64,000 nucleotides of DNA from Epiperipatus broadwayi. Lineage: Eukaryota > Onychophora > Udeonychophora > Euonychophora > Peripatidae. Under the pieces are notes generated by a model, which worked only from the letters and a program-made list of their open reading frames with translations, did no database searches and had not been told where the DNA came from. The stretch spans positions 14,334,258-14,398,257 of the forward strand of contig JAQFVV010000013.1 in assembly GCA_028023455.1 (NCBI GenBank), given 5' to 3'. Of the stretch, positions 12,518 to 25,880 are shown piece by piece (the stretch's first letter is position 1; each line of letters begins with the position of its first letter). A program made the position numbers and the translations under genes.

Positions 12518-14781
12518 TGTAAGGGTAGGCAAGCTGTAAGGGAATAGCTTATAATCCATTTCAAATCCACCCTTATATGTTCACAGTAGTAGACAACTCA
12601 TAAAAAAGACAAGTTGAAATAATAGGCTAAACACCTGATATTTCATTTTATATGCATACATACATATAAATGCACCCACATGAAATCTGCTTAATAAGCA
12701 CCAAATCAAGGTAGTGTTGAAATAAAATAAATGCTCTTTTCTAATGAAAAACAAGCCTAAACCTAGAAACCTCATATATATATATATACCAATTATAACT
12801 TGTTTGTTGATATGTAAACATCATGATAGCAGACAATAATTTAATCAATGTGATGACCTGAGGGCAAATCAGTATCTAAGCAACCAAGTGTTAGAAAGTG
12901 AAAATAGAATTTTACTATGTAAATTTATCACAATCTTGTTATATAACATCAACAACCAGTAATTTGTACTATGGGCATCTACAGTGACAAAAAATAAAGT
13001 TGAAAATGTGAGTTTGCTAGACAACAGATATGTGGTCAAGTATAAAAGCAAACCCAAGTCATTTCCATTGTCTTTCACATTTTATCAAGTGTTAAACATC
13101 TGTAAACAGCAAACAGATTAATGTTGATCATTAATAAAATGGATGGTGCATTCGAAGATATCTATTATGCATAGGGTTTTAAAGCACTGAAAAATTGAAA
13201 TAAATTGTTATCAATGTTTGAAACAGTAAAATCAATAAACATTAACAGTGTAATCAAAGTATTAAATTGATTTTATAGTAACAATTGAAGAGAAAACTGC
13301 GCAATCAAAAAAAGGGGGAACATTCTATAGCCAGCACATACTGATAAGTGATGAAATAAAACTTTCCTTCATATAAATTCACTGAGTACCAATCATTAGC
13401 AGAAAAATATTTAATTTTTTTTTAAATTAACATGTGTATTGGCTAGACAAACATGTCATAGGACTGAGGGCTGTCTAAATTGCTATAAAGCATGATGTTG
13501 TAACTCACCTGTATATGTAATGCCTAATCAGAAGTGTCCAAGTGAAGCCTGAAAGAGACATCTGAATTGGAAATGACCTTGTCCAAGCATTACCAGTCTG
13601 GAGAATGATGGAGGAGTTATCAAAACAGACTGTACCCATGAAAGATTAAATTATAAACTTTAATCAGGAAGATTTGGACAAAATCAAAATTATATATTTT
13701 TTAAAATTTACATTGTAAAATTCTGCTTTCATTATTCTAATACTTTGAATTTTTAATGTGCTTGCAATTGGGAGCTTCCATTCCATAAGAAATAATGTAA
13801 TGTGGGAGTTAAGGTTTATTAAGTTAGAAAATTTTGTTTTGTTTGTAAATAAAATTACCTAACTCCTCCATAGTGACTTTCAATCATCATCATATATGGT
13901 TTGAAGGTAAGAATTTTTGATCCTCTTCCATATTAATTTGCAATCACTAGGACAGAACAGAATTTATATTATTTGTTTAGGTTTAACTAACAATTGTTAC
14001 ATTTAGTTATTCAGTGTGAATGACTGTCAGGTGAATGTCTTTTCTATCAACAATAGGAACTTGTACACAGGGAGCTACCAAAGACCTCTCCAGTAAAAAT
14101 TGTGGAGCTATTGGGCATATTGTGATATAATTTTGTAGTTAATTAGCTTCACGATCATCATAATGAAATTTTTCTTTTAGACTAATTTATTTTTTTTGCT
14201 TTTAGTTAATCATTCATATATAGAAAGTCTCTTAATGCATATTTACCATAGGGCATGGGTTGGTATAATAAATAATTTACTTATTGAAATGATAGATGCA
14301 TATGAGACACATATAAGCACATCTTTTGTTATGTGAATAAAATTTCAATGCTTATCTCTTATTAATAAAATGTGTTAATATGTTTTAAATCAAATTGGTC
14401 TCTGGTTTAACAGACTCATTCATAGTCATTAATTTAATTGATTGAATATATACAAATGTACATACACATAGATTATTATAACACTGCAATAGGATTAGAT
14501 GAAAACTGAGTTGCTATATAAAGTAAATTCACCCCTGAAAAGACCCAAAAGCAATATTCTGAGTTTAAATACTGAGGTGTATTGGAATCTGAAAGAGGGA
14601 TGAGGTATGGATGAACTAGCCTAAATTGTATCTAGATTTAATGAGTAAACTAAGACCTAGATCATCGGAGATGGTTATGATTATTGGTTAGTTATTTCAT
14701 TGCATCATCCTACCCAAAGACCCTAGGTCTGACCAGTTAGATGTGTTCTCCCTCTTCTGGTGGAAAACCCACACCATTACA
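12518..14781 (+). repeat. 3' long terminal repeat of Ty3/gypsy-type element
   Basis: Direct-repeat partner of 4058-6340. It starts TGTAAGGG at 12518, with a second TGTAAGGG 17 bases on that suggests a small local duplication. It ends ATTACA at 14781. By eye the two LTRs agree at roughly four of five positions with frequent indels, indicating an old insertion; this was not computed. The start of the 5' LTR aligns with both TGTAAGGG copies. Confidence 0.8.
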
Positions 14782-16524
14782 ATATATAGTAACCAGTTGA
14801 CTACATAGATGAATTAAAAAAAATTTCAAGTTGGCAGAAAGTTCCTCAGGTTTAAGTATAGTATTTAATTCATAGGGAGAATCCCATGCATATATTTTTA
14901 TAATAGGTCTGAAATTAGTTAAATATTTTTCCTTCCTACATGATAGTAGGAACATTCTATATATTCTTTTTAATAATTGTCAAGCCTTTTTTAAAAAAAA
15001 TTGTTAACTGTTGGTAGAAGAGAGAAAAGTATAAAATCATATAATTTATTTTGCTTTCTCTTTTCAATTGTTATTTAATTACTAGTTGCTTTTAAATTTT
15101 TTTTAAAATGTACCAAGAGAAAAAAAAAAAAAACTTTTTATTACGTTGTTTAATATGTAATGTTAACTTTTTAAGAGTTTTATGTTTGAAAGATTTAATA
15201 CTTTTGGTAATTTTTATTTTTAATTAGGTTTTCTTTTCTTTTTGTCTCTCTTCAATGCAAAAATATCAAATCAGTGCAATTAACTGATTATCTTGTTTTC
15301 TTTTTCCAAGAAATTTTTTTTTAATTAGAAAGAAAAATTGTTTTCTCTTTATATCTCTCTTCAATGCAAAAATATCAAATCAATGCAATTAATTGATTAT
15401 CTTGTTTTTCTTTTTCCAATAATTTTTTTTAAAATTAAAAATGCCAAGAATTTTATGTTAATTTAAGTTTGACTTATTTTTCAATATCTTGATTAAGGAA
15501 AAAAATAGCTAACAATTAGTTATATATCTAATTGGCTATTATAACACTATCACGTTGGAGAGATTGTGATTGGCTTGTAGGCAAGATTGTTCTAGAAAAA
15601 AATAATGGGAGTGTGAATAAGACAGAAGACCAGTGTCTGGTAAGAATTATTCCTAACTTAGCTGTTGAAGAGAGCAGTCTTCTTAATCCAGCTGATAAAG
15701 AAGTCTTTACCAAACTGTTGCATAATATAGCAAAAATCTTAATCATAATATTGTATAGAATAGCAGTTTTAATCAAGATTTTAGCATACTGAGTTGTCAT
15801 AAAAATGGTTTCTACAATGAAAACAATGTGCTTAATTCAGCTAAAACCTAGACATCATGTTTTTCTATGTAACCTGCCTTCACTGAAATAAAAATGTTAT
15901 CCCCTAAAGTAATTTGCAACCTTAACCTCAACCAAGAGTATGAGTCTGTCTGTATTAATCTCACCTGGAAATTGAAAAAACCCCAATGGATAAAATTTAC
16001 CATTTTTTAACCTGGATTTACTGCAAACCAAGGAAAGGACATAACCATGCACATATCTAAAAGCCTCAAAAGGGAGAAACAACTGAAAAGGACTTCATAA
16101 AAATAAAGCTATGATTAAAAGCATTTTTTATACAAGTTGATAATTTTAAATATTTTTATTAATGTTTTCAAATTGTGAACATATTTTTCTTAAAATCCAA
16201 TTTTCTCTTCAAAATTATTAGTTTTTAGAAAATTTAATTTTTTTTTAAATGTTTTTCTTTTCATTCATGTATCCTCTTAAAAACTTAACAAAAGGTTACT
16301 TAAGCTAAATCAAAGATTAACTTTGAATTTGAAAGTGATGTTTTTCAAAATGTTATTTTAAAGAAATAATTTAATAATTAAAAGTTAATTTATGAATAGA
16401 AATCAACTGATTGATTATAATTTTTATGAAAATATTTTTGATGAAATGTCTAAAATTTCATACTATCATATCACCTTTTTGTTGTTTATTGTTAATGTTA
16501 TTAAATAATTGTTTTAAAAAATAC
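14782..16524. other. Spacer without recognised genes
   Basis: Contains a 109-bp tandem duplication (described separately). A short segment, 15532-15792, is open on both strands and less A+T-rich, reading LSRWRDCDWLVGKIVLEKNN on plus. I do not recognise it, and it could be a fragment of an unknown repeat. Nothing else supported. Confidence 0.4.
15205..15430. repeat. 109-bp tandem duplication
   Basis: Two adjacent copies containing TCTCTTCAATGCAAAAATAT (second copy 109 bases after the first, starting near 15252 and 15361 at TCAATGC) and the following CAAATCA-TGCAATTAA-TGATTATCTTG block. A few differences separate the copies. Confidence 0.85.
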
Positions 16525-16579
16525 TTGTCTTAATTCCTTTATTCTACAGGAATTGGATAGAATAAAGGAATTAAGACAA
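16525..16579. repeat. Perfect 22-bp inverted repeat (hairpin)
   Basis: The arm 16525-16546 begins TTGTCTTAATTCC. It is exactly reverse-complemented at 16558-16579, with an 11-base loop CAGGAATTGGA. No coding context. It could form a strong hairpin in RNA or be the core of a tiny foldback element. Confidence 0.85.
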
Positions 16580-19500
16580 ATTGCAGTGTGTGACTTTATT
16601 TCATGACAGACTAATGTTCCAGGATTTTTTAAATGATCCCAATAAAACTATTTACTTATAATAGGGTAAATCTAGGAATTATTTGAAGTAATTTATAATA
16701 AGCTGCTTTATTTATCTCTTGCTCACAGTAATAATTTATAATTCTTGCTTTCTAAACTAGTTATGCATAAGTTATAAGTAGAGGTTTATGTTTAATGTTA
16801 TGGACATCCAGATGATGATGGTTCTGGTTGGTGTAAAAGCAATATCCTTTAAAGTCCATGCACTAAATTACATTTTCTTTAGAAATTTTGTTTATAATTG
16901 GCCAGTACATTAATGGTGGAGCATTGGTAAGCATATTTTAGTATCTCAGCACTATTTGACTTATTGTATTTTCATGGAGTGGCATCTACATATGTACATC
17001 CAAATTTCCTGCCCTAGGTTTGGCAGTAGCTAAATAATTAGCCTGGTCTATAGTGAATCACTTTTACAGTCACAAGATTGACTTAATCATTTTTATTGTT
17101 GATGATTCGTGATAAATGATTACTTTTGTGTAATACTGGTGAACTTATAGTTAGTTCTATGCTAATCTCTCATGCTCATTCCTTATATATTTAGTTTATT
17201 TGGGGATGATAATTTCCTTTCTCATAATTCAGCACTGTGGAAAACTGTTACTAATGGCTACCCAATTGTGAGACATTCTAACTTCAGATTCTTCTTTATT
17301 CACCCCTTACAATTACAATTGACACCCAACTTGTGGGTCCACTATTTCCATACTGTGACAATATGCATATAATTAATAAAAAGAGCTGTCATAGATATAA
17401 TTTGATATTTCATGTTTATTTAATATAAAAATCAATATATACCAATCAACAAAGGAAATGATGCAAATACTATAAAATAATAAATTATTGCCTGAAGATG
17501 CTTATGTTGATAACTTCAAACTATAATTAAAATAATTGTTGCAATTAGTGAAAATTAAAGTAACATTAAAAATATTTAATGATACAAATGTAAAAAATAA
17601 AATAATATTCCATATTAAAACTATATCACAAAAATATTTATATTATGTAAAATAATCTTCAAACTAGCAATTATTACTGAAACACATTCACATTCTTAAT
17701 ATAACCAAAGTATTGAGAATATATCCGCGCCAAATCCAAACTTAATTATTTATATATATTTATTTAATTTAAATATAGAATAACATAATAATTAGTATTA
17801 TATTAACATACCTTCAACTAATCTTAAATCTTCACATTAAAATCACAAACAAAAATTTATCATTCTCTTGTCTATGAATTAAAGATACCAGCAACAATAT
17901 ACTTAAAACTGCTTCACAAGCAGTTCATGTTAAAAAAACCTTAAAAACAATTATTTTTCCATTCTCATTATTCAAAAAATATTTAATATAATAAACTCAA
18001 GCTCTAATAATATTGATAATGTACTTGAACTAAATAAAAAAAATTGCAATACTTATTGGAATTAAATCTGAATAATCATTCTATACAATCTTAGATTTCC
18101 AAAGTCTAGATTTATTACTTTCCATAGTTCCATTAACTTTTGCATAAATTTCACATGGTCTATTCATAGTAATATAAAAATTTTGAAGATAGAAACCAAT
18201 CTGGCTTACACCAATATAAACTCAGTTCAGGTAAAAAATTACTAGACTAACAGATCTACTAATACAATATATATTTTTAATTCAACATAAATGTCATAAT
18301 CTCTTTTTGTAGCAAATGAATATAAATATAAAAAGGTTTATATTTATATAAAAATAAATTACAAATGTTATTTGGACCAAGGTCAGTAACTTTAGATATT
18401 TAAAAAATTAATACAAAAATGGTATGATTTTGAAATATAAACAGAATAAGTCATGGATAAATGGGAGAGACATAAAAATAAGGAAAAAAGTTTTTTCTTT
18501 AAGTTTAATGACAAGAAGAAATATGATAAAAGAATAATGGAATTGATCAAACAGCTTTTATTTAAATGGAAGTGAGAACAAGAAACAATATCAGTCTTAG
18601 AAAAATAATTAGCTTAATAGAAAATTGGATGTAATAAATGAGAAATAAGACGGGTTTACAATAAAGTAAGAGCAGGAGTGATAGGGATAAAAAGAGAAAC
18701 TAAGAAGAGGGATTATTTATAATACTGCTCATTTCATGATATATGCAGAAACTCCAGACTGCCTAAGAATAATCTAGTATAGATCATCTGGAAAAGCAGT
18801 GAATTCTTAAATGTTTTTATTAAACTTTAGTCACAAAAATTAAAATACTCTCATTAATATCATTAAAATGTATAGTTGCCGACTTACTGTTACATCTTTA
18901 CTGCTAGATTTCATAATTGTTTGATCTAGGTTCAAATGCATGAGGTTAGAATATTCAAGTTATTGGTTTAGTAGTAGATAAAAAGTGGCCCCTCGAGTTC
19001 AATATAATTTCAGTGTCTAGAAAAATAGTTATATAAAAAAAATTACCATAGGAGTCAGGTTATATTACATCCACTTATTGCAAATTGCCTGTCTTTAAAA
19101 TGTACGAGTTCTATAAGTGGTATATAAAATGAGCAAGTACACATTGCTTTCTACTATCTTTTTTTTTTTTGAAATCAAAAATTCCTGCAGTAAGAGATTA
19201 AAACTTAGATCACTAAAATATACAATTATACAAATGGTTGTCTTCTAAAATCTTATGATGTTTATATTTTAAGACAGCAACTTTGAATAACAAAAAAAAA
19301 AAAAAGTTAAATCAGAGTGAAGAACAATGGAAATCCAAGGTTTCAATGAGAAAGAATAATAAACCAGCTAGCTATTCCTAGGATTCAACGCTACTTAAAA
19401 AAATGCATCGATTTTACTCACTGCTTATTTTGTAACGTTTGAAAATGAAAAGTGCCACTAGTGCCAATGAAAATAGGCTAGATAAAATCAGTGACCATGG

Positions 19501-22500
19501 ATGTTAAAAAAAGTTTGGGATTTTTATTTACATACAAATTCAAAATAACTTGCATTTACTTGGCATTTTAAGCTATAATGAAATTTCATGATATGGCTCA
19601 CAATATTTCAAATTAATATTTAGATGTTATACTTTTAGATATAATTAAATGATAGAAACATCTTATACTATATTATTTTACGATACTTTATAGATTACAT
19701 AAACAAAAAATATATTATAGTTTTAATATTTATATGACTATGTAGATGCATTATAATATGGTGAGAACCTTATATATATTTCAATTTTCCTGATGAAAGT
19801 TAAACTATCTAAGTGTTATAGAATATATAATTTTCTATTTGAAATGATGCTTAACAAATATTAATATCTCCTATTTATAAGTTTTAAAATAAATAATCAC
19901 ATGGTTTGTTGCTGGGAAGTTCATAAGTTTGAAGAGACAGATTTGGACGCAATACATGGACTAAAGCTTCTGTCTGCTGTTCTATCATTATCAAACTATG
20001 CAGGAATGCTTGTGTTCACAAGCCAATTAATGAATATAATTCTTAATAAAATAATATTTTATGAAACAAAATTTTTTACCTGAAATGTATAAATTATTAT
20101 ATAAAGTAAAATAAAAGTTTTTAGAACAATTTTGACTAAACTATAAAATAGTTGCTTGAGAAGTCATAACCATAAAATAACAGAGATTTGCAATTCTAAG
20201 TTGATTATTATGTATATATTAAATATTCATAAATTTTTAAATCCTAGTCATGAAGAATGTCATTTTTGTGATCATATTCAAAAAATCAAATTAATTTAAT
20301 TGAATTCATAAAAAAATTATAATAGTCTTATCAAAACTGAACTAATCTTTGAATAGAAATCCTCATGCAAAGAACATGTTGATATAACAGCTTTATGCAT
20401 GAATCCCTCATATTAAAAATCTAAAAAAAATTGATTTCAGGGTCAAATAATTTTTATAGCATCAAATAAAAACGTAAAAGGATGAAATAAACACATCTAC
20501 CAAAAATTAACAGATACATACTAAAAAAAATTAAAATAGCAATTTATTTTTATAAATGGCTTATCTAATTTTATTATTATCATTCCCTACACTATTTATA
20601 TAGTAACTCCTGAAGCATCTATCAGTTTCAGATGCTAAGCATCCCATCTTCTATAGATCTTTGTCACAGCTAAATTGCTGATTGTATAATGTTTCAAACC
20701 AATTGAAGATATAAAAATCACTTCAAATTATAGCAATGTAATCAGTATAGATGAATGATAAGATTTTAAATAGTTGTACTTGCTGCAATTCTCATGGGCA
20801 AAAGAAGTTTTTAATATTCTCTCTTCTTTGTAGTAAATTGTATGTCTCAATAAGCTCTAAGCAGAAATGAATATGAGATATTGTTAAAGAATAATAATAG
20901 AATATACAATAATAAATAAATAATATATTCATAAGCTTTATATTTATTATTTGATAGGGAAACAATTCTTAATTTAAATATAATCTTTTGCAATCATAGA
21001 CTCAAAAAAAAATAACTTTGGACCAATCAAATTAAATCTAAAATAACTTTTAGAAATAACTTCTTTGGAAACTTCTATCTGTATGTGTGATAAAATGAAA
21101 CTTCTTTAAGACTAGTATATTATATTAATAAATATTGTTCTTGTTTGGAAAAAGAGTATCCACACTAAATTTTTAGATACTCAAAAAATTAAACCGACAT
21201 ACTCAAATCTATTTCTTTGCAGTGGCATGCTGTTCTTTCACACATTCTTCCAATAGATATCAGGAAATAAATTTGAAAAAAATGCATAACGCAAGTTATA
21301 GTTTCATCATCTAAGACTCAGCTCAAATTAAAATCTTTTTGTATATTCTACCTAGAATCTACAATCAAATAATTATAGTGTGGAAAATGGACTTCTAATT
21401 AAGTTCTAACAATTTCTTTTTCTAGATCCAATCATTAATTCAGCTAGATTTGATCTTTCTAAATAATACTCCTTTCTCATCAATAGATGAAGGGAAACCC
21501 ACGACTGATGAGCTCATCTGCTATATAAACAGACTTTTGTAGATATGATCAAATACAACACATAAATAGGATACAATGGCAGAATTGGACATAGTAAAGC
21601 CACTAATGAATCTATCCCTTGGCTAATATCTCTATAGCTTCCTTTATGATATTTTGTAAATAGTTAAACTTTCTAAAAAAATAAAATCAATATGCTAAAT
21701 AAATAGATGTATATGTGATTGTCAGAGCATCACTACGGCAGAAAATCAATAATACTTTGGTATAAAACTTAAATGAATGTCATTTAATGTAAGATGAGGT
21801 CTATAATATATAATTTTAATGGACCATAAGAATATTAAGGATACAAAAATTAATGTAAAACTCACAGAATATATCTATGATCCTTCTTTTATTCATTATA
21901 AGATTACAGCTTAAGAAAATAAAATTTTTATAAAGCACCACTACATTAAATGTTGAATTCAGTGTTTATTTATATTTACTTGTGGAAGATTTCAGAACAC
22001 ATAACATCTTACGATTGAATACAGCAGTAGTTCTTAATCTTTATTTCCATGTAAATCCCTAGAACATATTCTTCTATTCCTTGAAATAATACAAGAGGCT
22101 TTCTATTGTAAATTCAGCTAATATGTTTTATTTATATTAATATATTAAAGTAAATTTATGATTTTTCAAATATTTTGTTGCATAGTTAATTTTCTGTTTC
22201 TATTTAATTTTTATAATCCTTGGAGTAGTCTAGTATTCGTTGTAGGTACATGCATGTCAAGAACTACTGGACATGTTTTAGTGCCATTTTATTTTATGCA
22301 TTTTTTTTTTTTCCATTTTAGGTGCAAAAGTTCATGGTTACATTCTAACTGCTATAAAGGAAGAATTTAGTTTACATAATGCTTAAAAAATCTGTTAGTT
22401 TTAGTATAATTTAGAAAATAAATTTCTAACTTAATTTTAATTAATAAATATATTTCATTAATCAAAATTTGAGTGTGGACTATATTTTATTAGCTTTTGT

Positions 22501-22700
22501 TTAAATTTAACAGATAGACTTTTATTCATACCATTCAAATACTTGATAGAATTTCATGTTTTCTCTTAATATGTTATTTGCATGACAATAATTTCTCAAT
22601 GATAACTATCCTAACCATTTAATTATACATTCAAACAGCCATTATTTTCTACAGCAAAAAAAAAAAATTTGACCAATGTATAAGTTTACTGTGAAATAGT
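16580..22700. other. A+T-rich spacer, no genes recognised
   Basis: Only short spurious reading frames, homopolymer runs and AT-rich low complexity were seen. No motif of a known protein family, RNA gene or repeat family was recognised on either strand. Confidence 0.5.
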
Positions 22701-22714
22701 ATAAATCTCTAGTA

Positions 22715-22940
22715 ATTATTGATTACTCAATGACATCCTAAATTTAACCCTCACACAATGAGTGACTTTAACCAACAAATATAAATTAAGTATAAAAGTC
22801 ATGCTGTTTTGTTTTGGAAAAAAGTCTTTAGTATTCTTTGATCATTCAATGTCAACTAAATTTAACTCTCACAGAATAAAAAAGGCTTTAACTAATAAAT
22901 ACAAATTAATTATAAGTCATGTTGTTTTGTTTTGGAAGAT
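22715..22940. repeat. About 118-bp tandem duplication
   Basis: Two diverged copies: CTCAATGACATCCTAAATTT then AACCCTCACAC at about 22727, and TTCAATGTCAACTAAATTTA then ACTCTCACAG at about 22845. Each is followed by a TTTAAC-AA-AAATA-AAATTAA-TATAA block and CATG-TGTTTTGTTTTGGAA. Confidence 0.75.
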
Positions 22941-23033
22941 CAATTAGCAAGAAACTAGTCATGGAAATTTATTTGCTCTGCACTGTTTAGTGAAGTAATA
23001 GTGGTGAACTGAGCCATGTCACTTCCAGTGCAA

Positions 23034-23300
23034 TGTTTAAAATAACAGCAAATCTCTCCTAGTGCCACCAGCGCAAGCCATAATAATCAATGGATGCTAG
23101 AAACTTCGTCATCAAACCCCCTATCTAATGCTTACTCAACTAGTATCCCCTGACTAGTTTCTAACTTGTGATTTTCATTAGTGAAGAACCTTGAATCCGA
23201 AAGCACTGCACCTAGTACTTAGGATTGAATGCAACCCTCCAGCAGCCACTTTTTATCATTTTAATTAACTATAAAGCTGCGAGTCTAAAATGATGGCAAT
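23034..23300. repeat. Diverged copy of foldback-family repeat
   Basis: Shares, in the same order, AGCAAATCTCTCC, GCAAGCCATA-TAATCAATG, ATGCTAGAA, CATCAAA-TCCCT, GACTAGTTTCTA-CTTGTG and CTCCAGCAGCCAC with the segment at about 23468-23720. It therefore appears to be a partial direct copy immediately upstream of the large foldback element. Related words also occur in the foldback at 32406-32749 (GCCAGAA, CCCCAGACTAGTTTCTGGCT). Confidence 0.65.
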
Positions 23301-23312
23301 GTTTTCAGTCAA

Positions 23313-23940
23313 GTTCATACACTTGCGTAGTCATATAGATCTGAATCCAGCATATTTTTGGTGTTTTTGAGATTTTAATAACAATGGTCATCATCAACTT
23401 TTGACTAAGATTGATGCTAAACTACTAAAACAACATGATCACGATTTCTATGCTTACATAAGTTGTTAAAACAATAGCAAATCTCTCCAAACCCAATGCA
23501 AGCCATAGTAATCAATGAATGCTAGAACATTTGTGCATCAAAATCCCTAACTTGTGTACACTCTCAACCAATATCCCCAGAGTAGTTTCTAGCTTGTGGT
23601 TCATCAGTGAGAAGCTTTGGATGTAAGAGCACTATAACTAGATCTTTGGATCTAACACAACGCTCCAGCAGCCACCTTTCACCTTTTTAGATAACTATAA
23701 CAATGCAAGTCTAAACCTCCTAGCAGCCATTGATTACTATGGCTTGTACTAATGTTTGGAGAGATTTGCTACTGTTTAACAGCTTTAAAAAATGATAATT
23801 ATGTGATGTTTAAATGGTTTAACACAAATCTTGGCCAAAGGATGATCGTGACCATGTTTACTAAAAAATCAAAAACACCAAAATGTATAGATACTGAACT
23901 GGGTTAAGAGCTGTATGACTATATAAGCAAATGAGCATAT
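23313..23940. mobile_element. Foldback (long inverted-repeat) element
   Basis: The left arm (about 23313-23530) and the reverse complement of the right arm (about 23735-23940) match with mismatches. Shared pieces include TAGTCATA-AG-TCT, TTTTGGTGTTTTTGA, ATGGTCA, GATCACGAT-type words, and AGCAAATCTCTCCAAAC with GCAAGCCATAGTAATCAATG. There is no transposase, so this is a non-autonomous element. It shares its inner sequence with the nested foldback at 32406-32749. Confidence 0.7.
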
Positions 23941-24240
23941 GCATTATGAATTGTTTGTCTTTTGCAATGTTATGACAGTCTCATTTTTTTTAATAGATTA
24001 TGTGCTCATTATTTTATTAATTTAATCATAAAAGTATAAGTTTTAATTCAGACTAATGTAATTATAAATATATGAAGACTGTATAGAGAAAAGATATGTA
24101 TACAGAATGCAGCAACTTTAAATGAAAGATTAAAAAGGCATGGAATATTTCAGGTGACAAAAACTCTATCAATAGAAAAGAATCAAGCATACCACTCTCA
24201 AACAGATAGCCTCTTCTAATTAATTTTCATATTTAAATTT

Positions 24241-25872
24241 GGTAATCATCTGAAATCCGGGTAAGGCCGCTTAGGGCGTTGATGCTATACAAAAATCAAT
24301 CAAATATAACGTTACTGGGCCGCCGCAACTTTTTTTTTATACAACACGTTTTTTTTTTTTTGGTTATACAAATTTTTTATTTCATTTACAACATAATTTC
24401 TTTTTTATTAAATAAATTTTTATATTCATTCTCGTTGTTTGTTTTTTTTTTTTTAAACCTGATATTTTTTATTTATCCAACAAATTTTGGTCATTTAATT
24501 TTTTGAATTTTAATTAAAACTTTGGACTGTTTTACGACGAAAAAAGTTGTTTTAACCACGCCGAAAAAATATAATGGGATAATTATTTGGGACTTGTTTC
24601 GACTTTGTTCTACCCTTTTTTTTTTTGTTTGACTAAATTGTTTTTCTTCTTCTTATTAAATCAAAACTAACTTTTGTGTTGTTGGAGGTTCAAAAATTGT
24701 TTTGAAATCCCCACCCTCGGATCAATAATTGTAACAACATAAAGTCAATAATTTTACTTTTTTTTAAACAACTTGTTTTCACTTTGATTTATATTATGCT
24801 TGAATTAGCCTCTTCTGTTTGGCTACTACAATAAACAGCTTTTTGGGGAGATTTCATACTGTTATTATTAACAAAAAGTAAACAAAAATAGTAAATTATT
24901 TAAACAGCGCTGAAAAAAGATAATCAACTTTGGGACTTGTTTCGAATTTTTTTCTTTTTGGCGATAAAGAAATTGTTTTCAAACACCCACCCCCACACTC
25001 GGAAAAAGAATTGTAACAAAAAGTCAATAATTTATCTTTTTTTTTTTTTTTTTAAACTTTTTCAACTTTTTACTTTTATTTATAATGAATTACCTTTTTT
25101 TTTTTTTGGCTTTCTACAATAAACTGCTTTTGAGGGTGGGGGGAATTCATAATTTATTATTATTAACAAAAAGTCAACAAAAATAGTCATTTATTTTAAC
25201 CCCGCTGCAAAAAATATAATCCAAATACTTGTCAATTTCTAATGAAATGAAGAAAAAAAAAAGGACACAAACTTTGGAATTTTTAAAATTATTTATTATT
25301 TTATTGCTGTAATAAAAAGTGGACATTATGTGCCTGGAAAAAAGGACACAATCTCAGAAACTTTCTGTACTCGGCAATTCTGAAGAAAAGTTTAAAAATT
25401 GCACGTTCTTCTCAGACCTTTTAGTGGTCTCAAATATTGTCCACGCTGAAACGTGACTTAGCGCGTGAGTTTTTGTTCGAACATACACTTTGCTAATTTT
25501 TTACATATTAACATTTTTTGGGGGAAGGGTGGGACCATATGACAATTATTAGTAATTGACAACATTATTTAAATAGAAATGACATTACTCTATTACGGAG
25601 ATTTGAAAAGTTGTACCGACTTGAAATTCAAACACCCTCAAGCGATACGGTAATCAGCTATGAATACAACAAATCGCGTAAATAGTTTCGAAGCACAAAA
25701 CAGGCCGTAATATTTTTGTGCAATGTCATGTAAAGCGGCCTAGACATAAATGGGTTAATACAATATTAAATGTTGTATTAGCCTTAAGGCCACCCGTGGA
25801 AACGGTATTTTTATGTGTTTGTACACATAAGCAACACCCCAAGCGGCCTTGCCTGGATTTCAGACGATTACC
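24241..25872. mobile_element. 1.63-kb non-autonomous DNA transposon with 8-bp TSD
   Basis: Terminal inverted repeats of about 40 bp: the left begins GGTAATCATCTGAAATCCGG. The reverse complement of the right begins GGTAATCGTCTGAAATCCAG. Both continue with AAGGCCGCTT-GGG-GTTG. An 8-bp direct repeat TTAAATTT flanks it exactly (24233-24240 and 25873-25880). Inside are tandem repeats of about 300-340 bp (described separately) and a right part (25365-25840) with more C+G than the surroundings. No transposase frame is visible. An 8-bp TSD with GG termini would suit Mutator- or Merlin-like elements; the superfamily is inference only. Confidence 0.85.
24530..25240. repeat. Internal tandem repeats of the TIR element
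   Basis: Two and a half diverged units. GGGACTTGTTTCGA occurs at 24590 and 24932 (offset 342), with a degenerate third copy near 25220. CTACAATAAAC-GCTTTT and ATTATTATTAACAAAAAGT occur at about 24828 and 25122. CCACCCTCGG / CCACACTCGG followed by AATTGTAAC also repeat. Poly-T tracts lie between. Confidence 0.75.
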
Positions 25873-25880
25873 TTAAATTT

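Noticed and set aside
15528-15800. Overlapping 86- and 90-codon frames on opposite strands
   Set aside because: Neither matches a family I know, and overlap on both strands in a short less A+T-rich patch can occur by chance; kept only as spacer comment.
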